From the NCBI RefSeq assembly GCF_046630445.1, contig NC_092333.1, positions 1,450,001-1,514,000 on the forward strand: DNA of 64,000 bases, written 5' to 3'. The notes under the pieces were generated by a model that searched no databases, was not told the DNA's origin, and saw nothing but the letters and a program-made list of their open reading frames with translations. Shown here piece after piece: positions 10,434-23,202 of the stretch. The translations under genes were made by a program, and so were the position numbers. Source of the DNA: Rutidosis leptorrhynchoides (lineage: Eukaryota > Streptophyta > Magnoliopsida > Asterales > Asteraceae). Every line of letters begins with the position of its first letter. The first letter of the stretch is position 1.

Positions 10434-11819
10434 CATACCACTATATTTTATGATATTAAGTGAACTTTATAAATTTTACTATTTAAGATATATAAAAGTA
10501 TATTTATATCATATATAAATTTTTTATTAATAAATGACTTGTATTATTTACTCTAATAAAATCTGATAAATATATGTAAATATATAAAACGACTACATTT
10601 AAGTTATATAATAAACATATATAGATTTTGGAAGTCATTTTTGTATTAGATGACTTTTGTTAACTTTTGCATGACGAATCTCGAGCATTAGGATTGTGAT
10701 ACACTATGACCTGACCTAAATTGTTAGACAGATATTGGCCAATATATGAATATATATATACTTAATATAGGTTCGTAAATTCGAGGCCAACCTTGCACTT
10801 GTTCAATGACATCATATGTATTTTTACTACGAAATACAGTATAGTGAGTTTCATTACTCCCTTTTTAAATGCTTTTACAATATAAATTTTTGGGACTGAG
10901 AATACATGCGCGTTTATAAGTGTTTGATGAAATACACATAAGTAATCGAAACTACATTCTATGGTTGAATGATCGAAATCGAATATGCCCCTTTTAGTCT
11001 GGTAATCTAAGAATTAGGGAACTGGCCCCTAATTGACGCGAATCCTAAAGATAGATCTATCGGGCCCAACGAGCCCCATCCAAAGTACCAGATGCTTTAG
11101 TACTTTGAATTTATCATGTTCGAAGGATGTCCCGGAATGATGGGGATATTCTATATGCATCTTGTTAAGGTCGATTACTAGGTGATGAATGATTTTTATC
11201 TCTATGTATGAGATGTATATTTATGAGAAATGTAAATGAAAAGCTTGTGGTCTATAAAAATGATGGAAATGAATATTGATGATAGATTAATGAACTCACC
11301 AACCTTTTAGTTGACACTTTTAAGCATGTTTATTCTCAGGTTTGAAAGAAATCTTCCGCTGTGCATTTGCTCATTTTAGAGATATTATTTGGAGTCATTC
11401 ATGGCATATTTCAAAAGACGTTGCATTCAAGTCATTGAGTTCAATAAAGATTATTACTAAGTAAATGACAGATTAGGTCATTTATAGTTTGGATGTTATG
11501 GAATGGTATGCATGCCTGTCGACTTTCAATGTAATGAAAGTTTGTCTTTTAAAAATGAATGCAATGTTTGTAAATTTATCATATAGAGGTCAAATACCTC
11601 GCAATATAACCATATGTTATTGTATTCGTCCTTATGGATTATGACGGGTCTTTACAAAACAACCCTCACATGAATTTAGAGACAATGGCCTGTTGCTAGA
11701 CGGTACCCATTGTTTGTATAGTTACTTGGTATTGTGTCATTCATAAGTGGTAGTCTGTAAGATTAATGTGCAAGGTACCACATATAACTATATGGCTAAA
11801 TTCATTTGAGCCTTCGGGG

Positions 11820-12808
11820 TCACACATATATACACCCGATTGTCATCTCTTGGTTGATCATGCACCCGATTGTCTCGTATTTCTCGTGTAATTGTTTCCC
11901 GGCCTTGTCCTCTATATGTAACACGTGTGATCTTGTTCTGATCTTGTTCGATGGTTCAACAAGCATTTCTTCCTCAATGGAACTGATAGCAAAACCATTG
12001 TCTTTGGTATAATGATGCCCATTAACCTCAAATGGTGGGTGAAACAATACCTCTTTTTAGTGTATCAAATAAACGAGAGTTATTTGAAACATTTATATCA
12101 TCATTCGAAGCCGGCCATCCTAAAAAAAATGTCGTATCTACATGTCAGCTACTTCAAGCATAAACGTAGGTTTTCTTGTGATCACCCTTATGTATTGACC
12201 TTTTAAAGCATTGTGACAATTTTTCAATCCCAATGCATAAAGTCAATGCTCCCGTGCATCCCCTACACCCATGTTTTTTGTTCATGTGCATTAAATAAAC
12301 GTATAATATCTTGTGCATTGGATTTTCTCATATACTCAGGACGATATACCTCAATAATGCACTTACAGAAATTGTCTAAACTGTTTATCGACGATTTTTC
12401 GCTCATATGTAAGTATTTGTTAAACATATCCGCAACAGTGCTATACGCCAACTAGTGTAAGGAAAATGTAGACTTTTGTAGTGTGCTCAAAGCCTGACGA
12501 CTGACCACATCCAAAGTTTCTTTAAAAAATTAAAGTGAACGAGAATTGATTATTCAAGAGTATTGAGATAAACTTGCATCGAGCCAATTGGCAGTCATAC
12601 AAAAACGTTTTCGAAAAACATTTGGCGGATATTTAGCCGTCTTCGAAAAATAATCATCCCATAAACATTTATTTGCAACTTCACGTTCCCTTGGAATGCA
12701 GAGTCGCGTACGAGAGACTCGTAGTTGAGAAGATTTGTCAATGTAATTTTGAATGAAATCGACTATTATTTTGTCGTCGAGTTCATTTGCAAAATCGCAT
12801 GACTCCAT
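11820..12808 (-). pseudogene. PIF/Harbinger-type transposase pseudogene
   Basis: Minus-strand fragments match, in order, the plant Harbinger transposase layout. An N-terminal part (12,808-12,554) has the IPRERE...LWDDYF...YPPNVFRKRF pattern. A helical part (12,451-12,263) contains ADMFNKYLHMSEKSS and EYRPEYMRK-like text. After a frameshift comes GMHGSIDFMHWD (about 12,262-12,227), which holds the first catalytic Asp. Then FFLGWPASNDDINVSN (about 12,130-12,085) has the second-Asp neighbourhood, and the NGHHYTKDNGFAI stretch follows at about 12,020. Several stops and frameshifts break it, so it cannot encode an active enzyme. Terminal inverted repeats were sought at 11,660-11,720 and 13,010-13,100 but none could be defined. 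Confidence 0.75.
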
Positions 12809-13100
12809 TTATATACTGTAATTTTTATGAAGAATTTGTAATGTGTATTAAACGTGTGAAAATAGCGTATTTATGGGGGGTAAAAACTAAGATTTCAAAA
12901 ATAAAAATAAAAACTGAGATACATCTCTTGCTAAACGGACATACTGCAACCACCAAACAAAACACTCCACGTGTAATCCTACGCTGCTCACTCCTTGTGC
13001 ATCATTCGTTTTGAGGCCGCGTGATAGGCGTTACCGGCGTCAAATCTGACCAACCTGGAATCTAACGGCTAACGCTCTTTTGATGTTGGCTGTTGTACGA
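12809..13100. other. Intergenic, no feature recognised
   Basis: Flank of the Harbinger remnant with a GC-richer patch at about 13,010-13,080. It may hold the degraded end of that transposon; nothing can be assigned. Confidence 0.4.
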
Positions 13101-14365
13101 TCTTACTAATAAGTATAAGTGCGTTAACACTTATTGAAGTATATACGAAGGCAGGTGATATTCACATACTGGTTTTTTTATCCGTATACACTTAAATTAC
13201 TATTATATCTTTATTTCCTTATAACACAAAAAGAAGACCAAGATTTGGTGTTCGACAACCCAAAAACGACACCCATCTCCAAAAATACTATTTTCCCTCC
13301 TCAACTTACCTCACTTCTCAATTTATTCAGGGTTCAAATCCGTAAATTTATTAAACTATTTTAAAATATAAACTAACACTACCAAAACTTTTGTCGATCC
13401 GTATCTTCCACCTCGACGCGGGTTAAATTATTCCGTTGTCACCGTACAACCAGAAATAATTTTACGAACATAACGCAACTTGATTGAAGCTACCCGTCCT
13501 AATCCATAAGGATGAATACAATAACATATGATTACATCGCGAGGCATTTGACCTCTATATGATACATTTTACAAACATTGCATTCGTTTTTAAAAGACAA
13601 ACTTTCATTTCGTCGAAAGTTGACAGGCATGCATATCCTTTCATAATATATCCAAACTATAAATGACTTAATATTAATCTTGATGAATTCAACAACTCGA
13701 ATGCAACGTCTTTTGAAATATGCCATGAACGACTCCAGGTAATATCTTTAAAATGAGCAAATGCACAGCGAAAGCTTTTTTTTAATACCTGAGAATAAAC
13801 ATGCTTTCAAGTGTCAATCAAAAGGTTTGTGAGTTCATTAGTTTATCATAAACAATCATTTCCATAATTTTAATAGACCACAAGATTTCATTTATTCAAT
13901 AATCATACACTCGCAAGTGTTTAAAAATTCATTCATATGGATTGAACACCTGGTAACCGACATTAACAAAATGCATCTAGAATATCCTCAAACATGTAAA
14001 CATCGAAGTACTAAAGCAGTTCAAATTCTATGACTGGGGCGTGTCAAAGCACATAGATCTATCTTTAGGATTCGCGTCAATTGGTGGCAATTATAATAAA
14101 CACCAATTCTTAGGCTACCAAGTTCAACAAGGGCAATATCTGGTATAACAATTCAACCATAGAATGTAGTTTCAATTACTTGTGTCTATTTCGTAAAACA
14201 TTTATAAAAGCAGCGCATGTATTCTCAGTCCTAAAAATATATATTGCAAAAGCATTTAAAAAGGGAGCAAATGAAACTCACAATACGATATTTTGTAGTA
14301 AAAATATGCATATGACGGAACTGAACAATGCAAGGTTGGCCTCGGATTCACGAACCTATATCATT

Positions 14366-14368
<3 letters not shown>

Positions 14369-14434
<66 letters not shown>
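14369..14434. repeat. (AT)n microsatellite in LTR
   Basis: About 66 bases of AT. The paired position in the right LTR (about 22,188) has only a short AT run. Confidence 0.95.
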
Positions 14435-14439
<5 letters not shown>

Positions 14440-14561
14440 CATATACTTATAATCGAACAAATATATATATATATATATATATTATTAGTGATTTTATTTT
14501 TATATTAATAGCTTATATTCATTTTATAAATAAAAATATTAATTTTGTTATGTTATATGTA

Positions 14562-14567
<6 letters not shown>

Positions 14568-14630
<63 letters not shown>
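14568..14630. repeat. (AT)n microsatellite in LTR
   Basis: About 63 bases, paired with the longer tract at 22,320-22,431 in the right LTR. Confidence 0.95.
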
Positions 14631-14634
<4 letters not shown>

Positions 14635-15186
14635 TGTTAAAACAGTATTTTAATAATAAAAGTTATGAAATATCAATAATGATAATACTAATGTTAATAA
14701 TAATGATAATAGTATTAATAATTCTATTAATGATAATATTAATGATAGTTTTTAATAAATTAAATAATTTAATAATAATGATAGTAAAAATTATACTTTT
14801 TGATATTAATACTTAGTACTTAGTAATAATAATTGTAACAATCTTTTTACTTATGGTAATTTTTAATAGTAATACTTTTATTAATAATAATAATTCTAAA
14901 ATGATACTAATACTAATATTAATAAAAATGATACTTTTAGTGTTAGTGGTCTCTATAATAATACTGATAATAATAATAACTATAATAATAATTTTAATAT
15001 CAATGTTAATGGTTTTAATCATAATAATAATACTAATAATAACCTAATTGATAATACTAGTAATAATACTTATAATCATAATATTAATGATAATTATGAT
15101 ACTTAGTTTGATGGTAATAATCTAAATCATATTAATGTTAATAATAAGAATCATGATAATAATACTAACACAACAATAAAAACAAC

Positions 15187-15334
<148 letters not shown>

Positions 15335-15362
15335 TGGATTACTACCTTTAAAAGCTTGTCCT

Positions 15363-15430
15363 AAAAAAAATGGCCCAAACCGGGCTCGAACCCGTGACCA
15401 CTCGCTCCCATATCAACACCCTAACCATTC
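15363..15430 (-). other. tRNA-like module with A and B boxes in LTR
   Basis: On the minus strand: an A-box-like TGGTTAGGGTG (15,427-15,417), then GGGAGCGAGTGGTCAC, a B box GGTTCGAGCCC (15,392-15,382) and a T8 run (15,370-15,363). The A-B spacing of about 25-35 nt fits Pol III type 2 promoters. The T-arm folds with one mismatch, but there is no matching acceptor stem, so it is not a functional tRNA gene. A TATAAAT lies just upstream (about 15,456-15,450). Confidence 0.6.
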
Positions 15431-16783
15431 CTCCATTTGTTTTTCTCGGATTTATACCCAAACCATATATATATATAACACCTAGCTCTTTTCTGGTTCA
15501 TCTTCCTTCTTCTTCATCATTTTAATTTTCAAACTAATCCAACTCACCCGTAACATAACTGTGCATTACAATATCAAATTAGAACTTAATATCCATCATA
15601 AAAATACTTATTTGCGATTAACTAATTTAAAAAAAATAGCTGTAAACAGCCTGCTGCTCGTCGAGGGTGTTTTAAAAACAAAAAATTGATTTTTGAATTT
15701 GATCAAGTAAATGTAGATGGTCACAACATGAAAGAGTTTGTAAATCATTAATAAAAACTATTGAAATCATTCATTTAAATCGAATCATCACAGCACTTTT
15801 TAATTTGATCTTAGAACATAGTTTGACTTTTGATTTTTAAAAGTTTGACTCGTAAATTAAAATTAATTAGGAAGAATTGGAGTGTGAAAACTTACAAATA
15901 GATCAAACTGATAATTCCTAACACTCCTGCATTTATGGATTTTGATATTTGATTTGATTTTTAATTTTTGCCGAAAAGAAGAACGTAAAGAGGATGAATG
16001 GTTTTTCTTTTAAACTTCAGTTTTTTTTTTTTTATCATTCACATAGCAGCAGAGAATCTATATATGAAGTCTGTGAATGATTTAACCCGCAACAATAATT
16101 AAGCAAAGTTGTCTTGTAATGTTGATAGTGGTCGACAATATCTCACGAGCAGGGGAAGGACGAAAAAAGGGAGAAGAAATTAGAATAATCATATAGTTAC
16201 AACAAATACTCAGATAGGGATATATATATTCCATTTTTAATGCGTACAGATCTGGTTTTATATATTATAAATAAATAATAATTATTATTAAATATATTAA
16301 TAATAATTTTGTTAATGTTAATAATAATAATAATGAAATATAATAATATAATAATAATAATAGTTATAATAATAATAATATTAATGATACTAATGTCAAA
16401 ATAATATTTATGATAATAAGAATAATAATGATAGTAGTAAAAATAATGATAATAACAAATATGATAATTTTTAGTAATCATGTTAATATTTATAATTTTA
16501 ATCACTCTTATATTAATATTTGTATTTAAAATCTTTATTTGACTATTAGCTCTTTAAAATTATGACATTAATAATAATATTAATGATACTAATATTAATA
16601 GTAATAATAACAGTAATACCGAATGTAATAATATTATTACTATAATACTATCTTATAATTAAATTTATTATATTAACACTGTATATTATATAATATATAT
16701 ATTATATAATAACATCTCTTGAATACTTATATTTATATATTTTAATATATTATAATATAATCAGAAATTATGTTCAGAAAATA

Positions 16784-16790
<7 letters not shown>

Positions 16791-16848
<58 letters not shown>
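16791..16848. repeat. (AT)n microsatellite in LTR
   Basis: Pure AT here. The paired place in the right LTR (29,206-29,283) is (AC)n followed by (AT)n. Confidence 0.95.
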
Positions 16849-16854
<6 letters not shown>

Positions 16855-17157
16855 TTATTTATAATTATGTTTTAAATATCAAATAGTTAAATATATTAAT
16901 TATATATTGAAACAATTAACTCAAAGCATATCATTTACTACTTTGTAATCATTTTCAATTAATGTAACTATATATTATATATACATATCTATATATACAT
17001 AAATGTTCATGAATCGTCAAGCATAGTTAAAGGGTAATTGATTACCTGAATATAGTTCCAAAATTTTATGAGATTCAATATTACAGACTTTGCTTATCGT
17101 GTCAGAATCATTCAAAGATTAAGTTTAAATTCGGTAGGAAATTTCCGGGTCGTCACA

Positions 17158-20100
17158 TTACCTACCTGTTAAAGAAATTTCGTCCCGAAATTTGATTGGA
17201 TGGTCATGGTTGACATTAAGTATGTCTTCATGACTCATATAAGCTGGAATTTAGAGTTTTATCATCAGTGAGTGATATGGATAAAACAAATCATTTATGT
17301 GAAGAGTACGAGTGACGCTATCACAAAATAGTGAAATGAGGAAAATAAGTGTCGTCATAACTTTTGATGTAGTCATGGTTGAATTTAGAAAATAAGGTGC
17401 ATCTTTATTTTTGACGTTGTCTTGGTTGAATTTCGGAATTCAAGGGATATAGAGAAAATCTTCGAAATCTAAAAGATTTGATTCTTCGGCGAATAAGGAA
17501 ATTAAGATATCTATAATTAAATACGGTGATCTGCCTCAATTACTCTATCTGATATTTCCATTATAAATTAAACTCTTCCTTTCCATTATTCTCACCATTT
17601 CTATACTTTCTTTCTTAATTCATACATCCAAAGGATTGTGAAAATGCTTACTCTCGTTCTAATCCTTGATATTTTTCTAATTATCATTTCTGTCATCCTT
17701 CTTTTCAATCTTCCATCAGAAAAATCTGTTTACTTCTACTAATACCTTGGGGTGATACTATTCTTAATTATACCTTGTCTTTATATTGCTATTCGTATTA
17801 ATATCCATGGTTTGTAACCTCCGTGTTGTTATTGGACTTTATATTTTCTCTTATATTTTAGAGCTCTTTGCCTTTTTATTCTCTTCTCGACCTTTAGTAA
17901 AGCGAGTAATGGTCTAGAATTCATAAGTATGGAGTTTCGAATGAACATGACTAATGTTCTAAGAGAGAGGTTGTAATAGCACGATCTTGATTAGTTAAAT
18001 TACCAGAAATTACGGAAAAGATAGAACTATCAATAAATTATGTTCTCGATATGTTTGGAGATTAGGTAGAATGTAAGAGTCATGTAACATGGCACATGAT
18101 GACGTTATAATCTGTGAATCATCACGTTTCATTAGAAACTCAGCATGACTTACTTTAATATAATCATGTTGATCAAGTGTCATTATATTATACTAACCCA
18201 TGCTTCAGTTCCCAACACTACTTCAATAATATTCTTATTTTAAGTTTGAATTCTTCAGAATTTAGAAACTAAAATAGTTTCCTTTCTGATGTAACACTGA
18301 TACCACGAAGAGGTAAATGATTTCAGATAAGAATACTTATGAAAATATCTTCAGAAATATCAAGGATATGAAAGATACGATGATATCATAGAATTTCTAA
18401 TATCGATGGATGATGATGAAGATTGTCTGAAAAAGTTTAGAGTCAGGAGTAAGATATTCGTTATTGACTTTAGCAGATACTGAATCATTTGGATTCTTTG
18501 AGGCAGGTTTAGTCTTTGTGATTTGTCTACAGTCTCCTTCATAATTTCGCATAATCCGCTTTTTGGTACTAAATTTTCTATCGAGCATTTCCAACACTCC
18601 ATTCTTTATCATCAAACTTTCGACTGTTATGGTCGTTACAGTTTTTTCTGCTTCATTTAGCTTTTTGAATATTCAGAGTATTGGTTTATAACCTGAGTGC
18701 TTTTCAGAATTTCAAAATGGAAGATCATAATTCTAAGAGAGAAATATTATATGTATACATATAACTGTTGATGTAGAAACACTGCGAGATTCAAAATACT
18801 GATTGCTGATTCCCGGTAATTAGTACGACAATTCTTGTTACAAGATGCGGATGAGTATATGATAGGGTTTTGATGAACAAATATAATGGTTCTTCAGAGA
18901 GACTTAAGCCAATGAGTAATGAAGTTGTTGGTAAGTTTACTGCTAATGTGGTGAAATATAAACGGTTCCCTGGTAACAATGATGAAAGGCAAACTTATAT
19001 ATCAAGATTATAATAAGGCTAATCTGAGTGAAAGGTCAAAATTGATTTGCTGGAGCTGGGACAAAATTGGATAATTTGGAAAGGAATTGCAAAGTTATTT
19101 TCGGTAATAACAACGCCAAAGGAGCTAGCACGGATACTTGTTAAACGTTTACTCAGGTTCTGAGTGTTTTCAGGTGCATAACTATATGCATCAATCTTTT
19201 CTTCCGTAGATGAAGTGCGGTTGGTTCATCATCTCGATTGAGGTGTTGTCAAGAATTATGAAAGGTTTGAATGCAGATTGTAATCGTCAAGATACAAATG
19301 AGGTTTAAGATGAAATCAAGTGGCAAACTTGAGGAATTGTTTAGTTTCATATGTTATAATCAATATTTTAATTCATTTTAATTGTCCAATATTGGTAGTC
19401 CACAATCAATAGTCCACAGTTAGTAATTCAATAATTCATATATAGTTTGATATATAACATTTGAATTAATTAATATTTATCGTGACCCATTGTATACATG
19501 TCTCAGACTCGATCACAACTCAAAGTATATATATTATTGTAGAATCAACCTCAACCCTATATAGCTAACTCGAACATTACTGCATATAGAGTGTCTATAG
19601 TTATTCCAAATAATATATATAGATGCATCGATATGATATGTCAAAACCTTATATACGTGTTCCTACATTTAAGGTGCGTAAAATAAATAACAGAAATTAA
19701 ATGATGATAAATAAAATTGCAAGAATTAAAATTGCGATAAATAAATTGCGATAATTAAATTGCGATAAATAAAATGTAATACGAAATTAACAGTTAGCTA
19801 GGAACAGTTAGCTAGGATTTTGTTAGCGTGGATTCTTAACAAAATTTCTCATAGTTAATTTGTCTGTTTCTAACAAATTTTATTTTGTCAAATGTTTTCT
19901 TCATTATGCCACTTGTTGGATTCTGATAGGTCAAAATTCAAATATGAAATTGAATGAAAATGGTTATTCTGCGGTAAACGGATTCGTATATCTGTGGATG
20001 TAAGTAGGATAGTAAATAACTGTTAAATCAGATTCGAAGAATGTACAGTGTAACTTATCAATGTGAAATCTAAATATTCCTCGGGTATTACCTACCCGTT

Positions 20101-20479
20101 AAAATATTTTCAACATTAACAGTTTGTACAAAAGAATTTTCAATTACAATCTTTATGAAGATATATATACATATATATTTTCTTCAGATGTAATCATGGA
20201 TTTAATGAGTTAACATGATATTAAACTCATTTGCTTTTCGGTTTGAGCTAGAATAAGTAATCTCTAAATCTTTTAGAAACCATATATTCTTCGCAGAATA
20301 TTTCTTTAATGAAGTTATGGATCAATACTTCATCGTTCATTGTTGTTGGCACTCCTTGGTAACTAAGGTGCGTATGACGTTGATGTTCGAGGTACAGATT
20401 GTAATGTTGAGGTGTGGGATGTGAATGTTGCTGTTGGTGTTAGTGATGGTACTATTGGTGTTGTTGATGGTGGTACTGG
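17158..20479 (-). other. Element B internal region without recognisable coding
   Basis: Begins with the ACCTACCTGTTAAAG stretch and a hairpin (17,175-17,193) by the polypurine position. The remainder is AT-rich with short ORFs of no family. The motif TTACCTACCCGTTAAAA recurs inside the region near 20,087-20,103 and recalls the PPT-side sequence, so older LTR-end sequence may be buried there. Confidence 0.5.
17175..17193. other. Perfect 8-bp hairpin next to polypurine tract
   Basis: AAATTTCG-TCC-CGAAATTT. The same 19 bases stand at the matching place in element C (54,852-54,870). Confidence 0.85.
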
Positions 20480-20875
20480 TTATGCTGCTGGTGATGCTGC
20501 TGGTGTTTGTAACCTTTGCACCATATTCTCCAAAGCCACTACCTGTGCGCGAAGCTCGTTGACTTCTTCTAATACACCGGGGTGATTGTCGGTTCGGATG
20601 AGCGGATAAATAAAATCTAGAATTTGGTGTAATATATAATCGTGACGAGAAACTCTGTAAATGAGAGAGAAAATGGTATTTCGGACAGGTTCGCCGGTAA
20701 GTGCTTCAGGTTCTTCGCCGAGAGGGCAATGTGGTGGATGGAAGGGATTGCCTTCTTCTTGTCTCCAATGATTGAGGAGGCTACGAACCCATCCCCAATT
20801 CATCCAAAATAGATGATGACTGATTGGTTGATCCATTCTGGTTACACTGCTTTCGGAGCTTGAGTGTGATTCCAT
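20480..20875 (-). CDS. Hypothetical gag-region ORF of element B
   Basis: 131 residues on the minus strand, downstream of the primer-binding site in the element's sense. The N-terminal part is rich in Trp and His (residues 15-50), a hydrophobic helix-like part follows at about 65-95, and a leucine-heptad stretch at about 99-123 (VLEEVNELRAQVVALENMV) predicts a coiled coil. After the stop the same frame continues Pro/Thr/Ser-rich for about 40 codons, so the ORF is probably cut short by one nonsense change. It has no zinc knuckle or enzyme motif. I do not recognise the family; position suggests an accessory or gag N-terminal protein. Confidence 0.45.
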   Translation of the reverse strand: MESHSSSESSVTRMDQPISHHLFWMNWGWVRSLLNHWRQEEGNPFHPPHCPLGEEPEALTGEPVRNTIFSLIYRVSRHDYILHQILDFIYPLIRTDNHPGVLEEVNELRAQVVALENMVQRLQTPAASPAA

Positions 20876-21291
20876 TTCGTACGATTGAGTAAGGATTTTT
20901 CAATATGAAATGATTTTCTGGCTATCGGATGGTATTCTAATTACATATAATATCTATATATATAGAGCAAAAGATTTCGTAGATTAGGAGGGATTTACGG
21001 GATATGTCAGGCAAAGGTTACAGTAATAGATACACTAAGATATGAATTAGCAGATACGCTAAGATATAAATTTTGTCTATACACTATTCATGCAATCGAT
21101 GCAGTAAGATATGTCTAGACTAAGAATGATAAGCAGGTAATTTTCTAATAATGATAAGCAGGTAATTTTCGACATAAAATGATAAGCAAAACTTTTGACA
21201 TGCAGACACGGTCGAAGTCCAGACCTACTAATGCATCTAAATAACTATCAGTTAGACACACTAATGCAAGACCTGGTTCGCTAAGACCACC
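20876..21291 (-). other. Element B leader
   Basis: About 400 bases between the primer-binding site and the ORF. Two near-identical copies of AATGATAAGCAGGTAATTTTC stand about 29 bases apart (21,125-21,175). No gene. Confidence 0.5.
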
Positions 21292-21303
21292 GCTCTGATA
21301 CAA
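21292..21303 (-). other. Degraded tRNA-iMet primer-binding site, element B
   Basis: The minus strand reads TTGTATCAGAGC. It has a TT at the first two positions where the canonical site (TGGTATCAGAGC) has TGG, and the rest matches. Confidence 0.7.
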
Positions 21304-22316
21304 CATGAAGCGACCCGTCCTAATCCATAAGGACGAATACAATAACATATGATTACATCACGAGGCATTTGACCTCTATATGATACATTTTACAAACATT
21401 GCATTCGTTTTTAAAAGAAAAACTTTCATTTCGTCGAAAGTTGACATGCATGCATATCCTTTCATAATATATCCAAACTATAAATGACTTAATATTAATC
21501 TTGATGAATTCAACGACTCGAATGCAACGTCTTTTTAAATATGCCATGAACGACTCCAAGTAATATCTTTAAAATGAGCAAATGCACAGCAGAAGATTTC
21601 TTTAATACCTGAGAATAAACATGCTTTCAAGTGTCCACAAAAAGGTCGGTAAGTTCATTAGTTTATCATAAACAATCATTTCCATAATTTTATAGACCAC
21701 AAGATTTCATTTATTCAATAATCATACACTCGCAAGTGTTTAAAAATTCATTCATATGGATTGAACACCTGGTAACCGACATTAACAAAATGTATCTAGA
21801 ATATCCCCAAACATATAAACATCGAAGTACTAAAGCAGTTCAAATTCTCTAACTGGGGCGTGTCAAAGCCCATAGATCTATCTTTAGGATTCGTGTCATT
21901 TGGTGGCAATTATAATAAACACCAATTCTTAGGCTACCAAGTTCAACAAGGGCAATATCCGATATAACAATTCAACCATAGAATGTAGTTTCAATTACTT
22001 GTGTCTATTTCGTAAAACATTTATAAAAGCAGCGCATGTATTCTCAGTCCCAAAAATATATATTGCAAAAGCATTTAAAAAGGGAGCAAATGAAACTCAC
22101 AATACGATATTTTGTAGTAAAAATATGCATACGACGGAACTGAACAATGCAAGGTTGGCCTCGGATTCACGAACCTATATCATTTGTATATATATATTAA
22201 TACATATACTTATAATCAAACAAATATATATATTATTATTAGTGATATTATTTTTATATTAATAGCTTATATTCATTTTATAAATAAAAAAATTAATTTT
22301 GTTATGTTATATGTAA

Positions 22317-22432
<116 letters not shown>

Positions 22433-23017
22433 TTTGTTTGTTAAAACAATATTTTAATAATAAAAGTTATGAAATATCAATAATGATAATACTAATGTTA
22501 ATAATAATGATAATAGTATTAATAATTCTATTAATAATAATATTAATGATAGTTTTTAATAAATTAAATAATTTAATAATAATGATAGTAAAAATTATAC
22601 TTTCTGATATTAATACTTAGTACTTAGTAATAATAATTTTAACAATCTTTTTACTTATGGTAATTTTTAATAGTAATACTTTTATTAATAATAATAATTC
22701 TAAAATGATACTAATACTAATATTAATAAAAATGATACTTTTAGTGTTAGTGGTCTCTATAATAATACTGATAATAATAATAACTATAATAATAATTTTA
22801 ATATCAATGTTAATGGTTTTAATCATAATAATAATACTAATAATAACCTAATTGATAATACTAGTAATAATACTTATAATCATAATATTAATGATAATTA
22901 TGATACTTAGTTTGATGGTAATAATCTAATTCACATTAATGTTAATAATAAGAATCATGATAATAATACTAACATAACAATAAAAACAACAATATTAATA
23001 ATAATACTAACAATAAC

Positions 23018-23018
<1 letters not shown>

Positions 23019-23106
<88 letters not shown>
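23019..23106. repeat. (AAT)n microsatellite
   Basis: About 88 bases of AAT in the right LTR of element B. Confidence 0.95.
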
Positions 23107-23108
<2 letters not shown>

Positions 23109-23136
23109 TGGATTACTACCTTTAAAAGCTTGTCCT

Positions 23137-23202
23137 AAAAAAATGGCCCAAACCGGGCTCGAACCCGTGACCACTCGCTCCCATATCAACACCCTAACCA
23201 TT
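23137..23202 (-). other. tRNA-like module, right-LTR copy
   Basis: Same A-box/B-box module as at 15,363-15,430, nearly identical, with a 7-T run. Confidence 0.6.

Larger units (their letters stand above)
1..11656 (+). mobile_element. Ty3/gypsy LTR, plus orientation, left end outside window, interrupted by element A
   Basis: The stretches 1-2,193 and 10,439-11,656 read as one LTR split by element A. Its last 300 bases (about 11,340-11,656) are the reverse complement of the LTR starts at 13,485 and 21,306. They share the phrases around the CCTGAGAATAAACATGC motif and the GGATTAxGACGGGTC terminus, and the LTR ends in TTTACA at 11,656. A promoter-like block lies at 521-640. No primer-binding site follows 11,656, so this looks like a solo LTR, although the left end is not visible and TSD AAAAC cannot be tested. 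The rest is AT-rich with many ATT-type microsatellites (about 660-760, 1,240-1,550, 1,740-2,120). No gene is seen in it. Confidence 0.7.

Noticed and set aside
11660-13100. Terminal inverted repeats for the Harbinger remnant
   Set aside because: Candidate ends near 11,690 and 13,015 share only a few bases and no 3-bp target copy could be fixed.
14180-14816. Open frames rich in Ile-Tyr repeats (also at 18, 7,512, 22,184, 33,270, 39,220, 49,432 and 54,342)
   Set aside because: All are AT microsatellites read in frame; no start context, domain or conservation.
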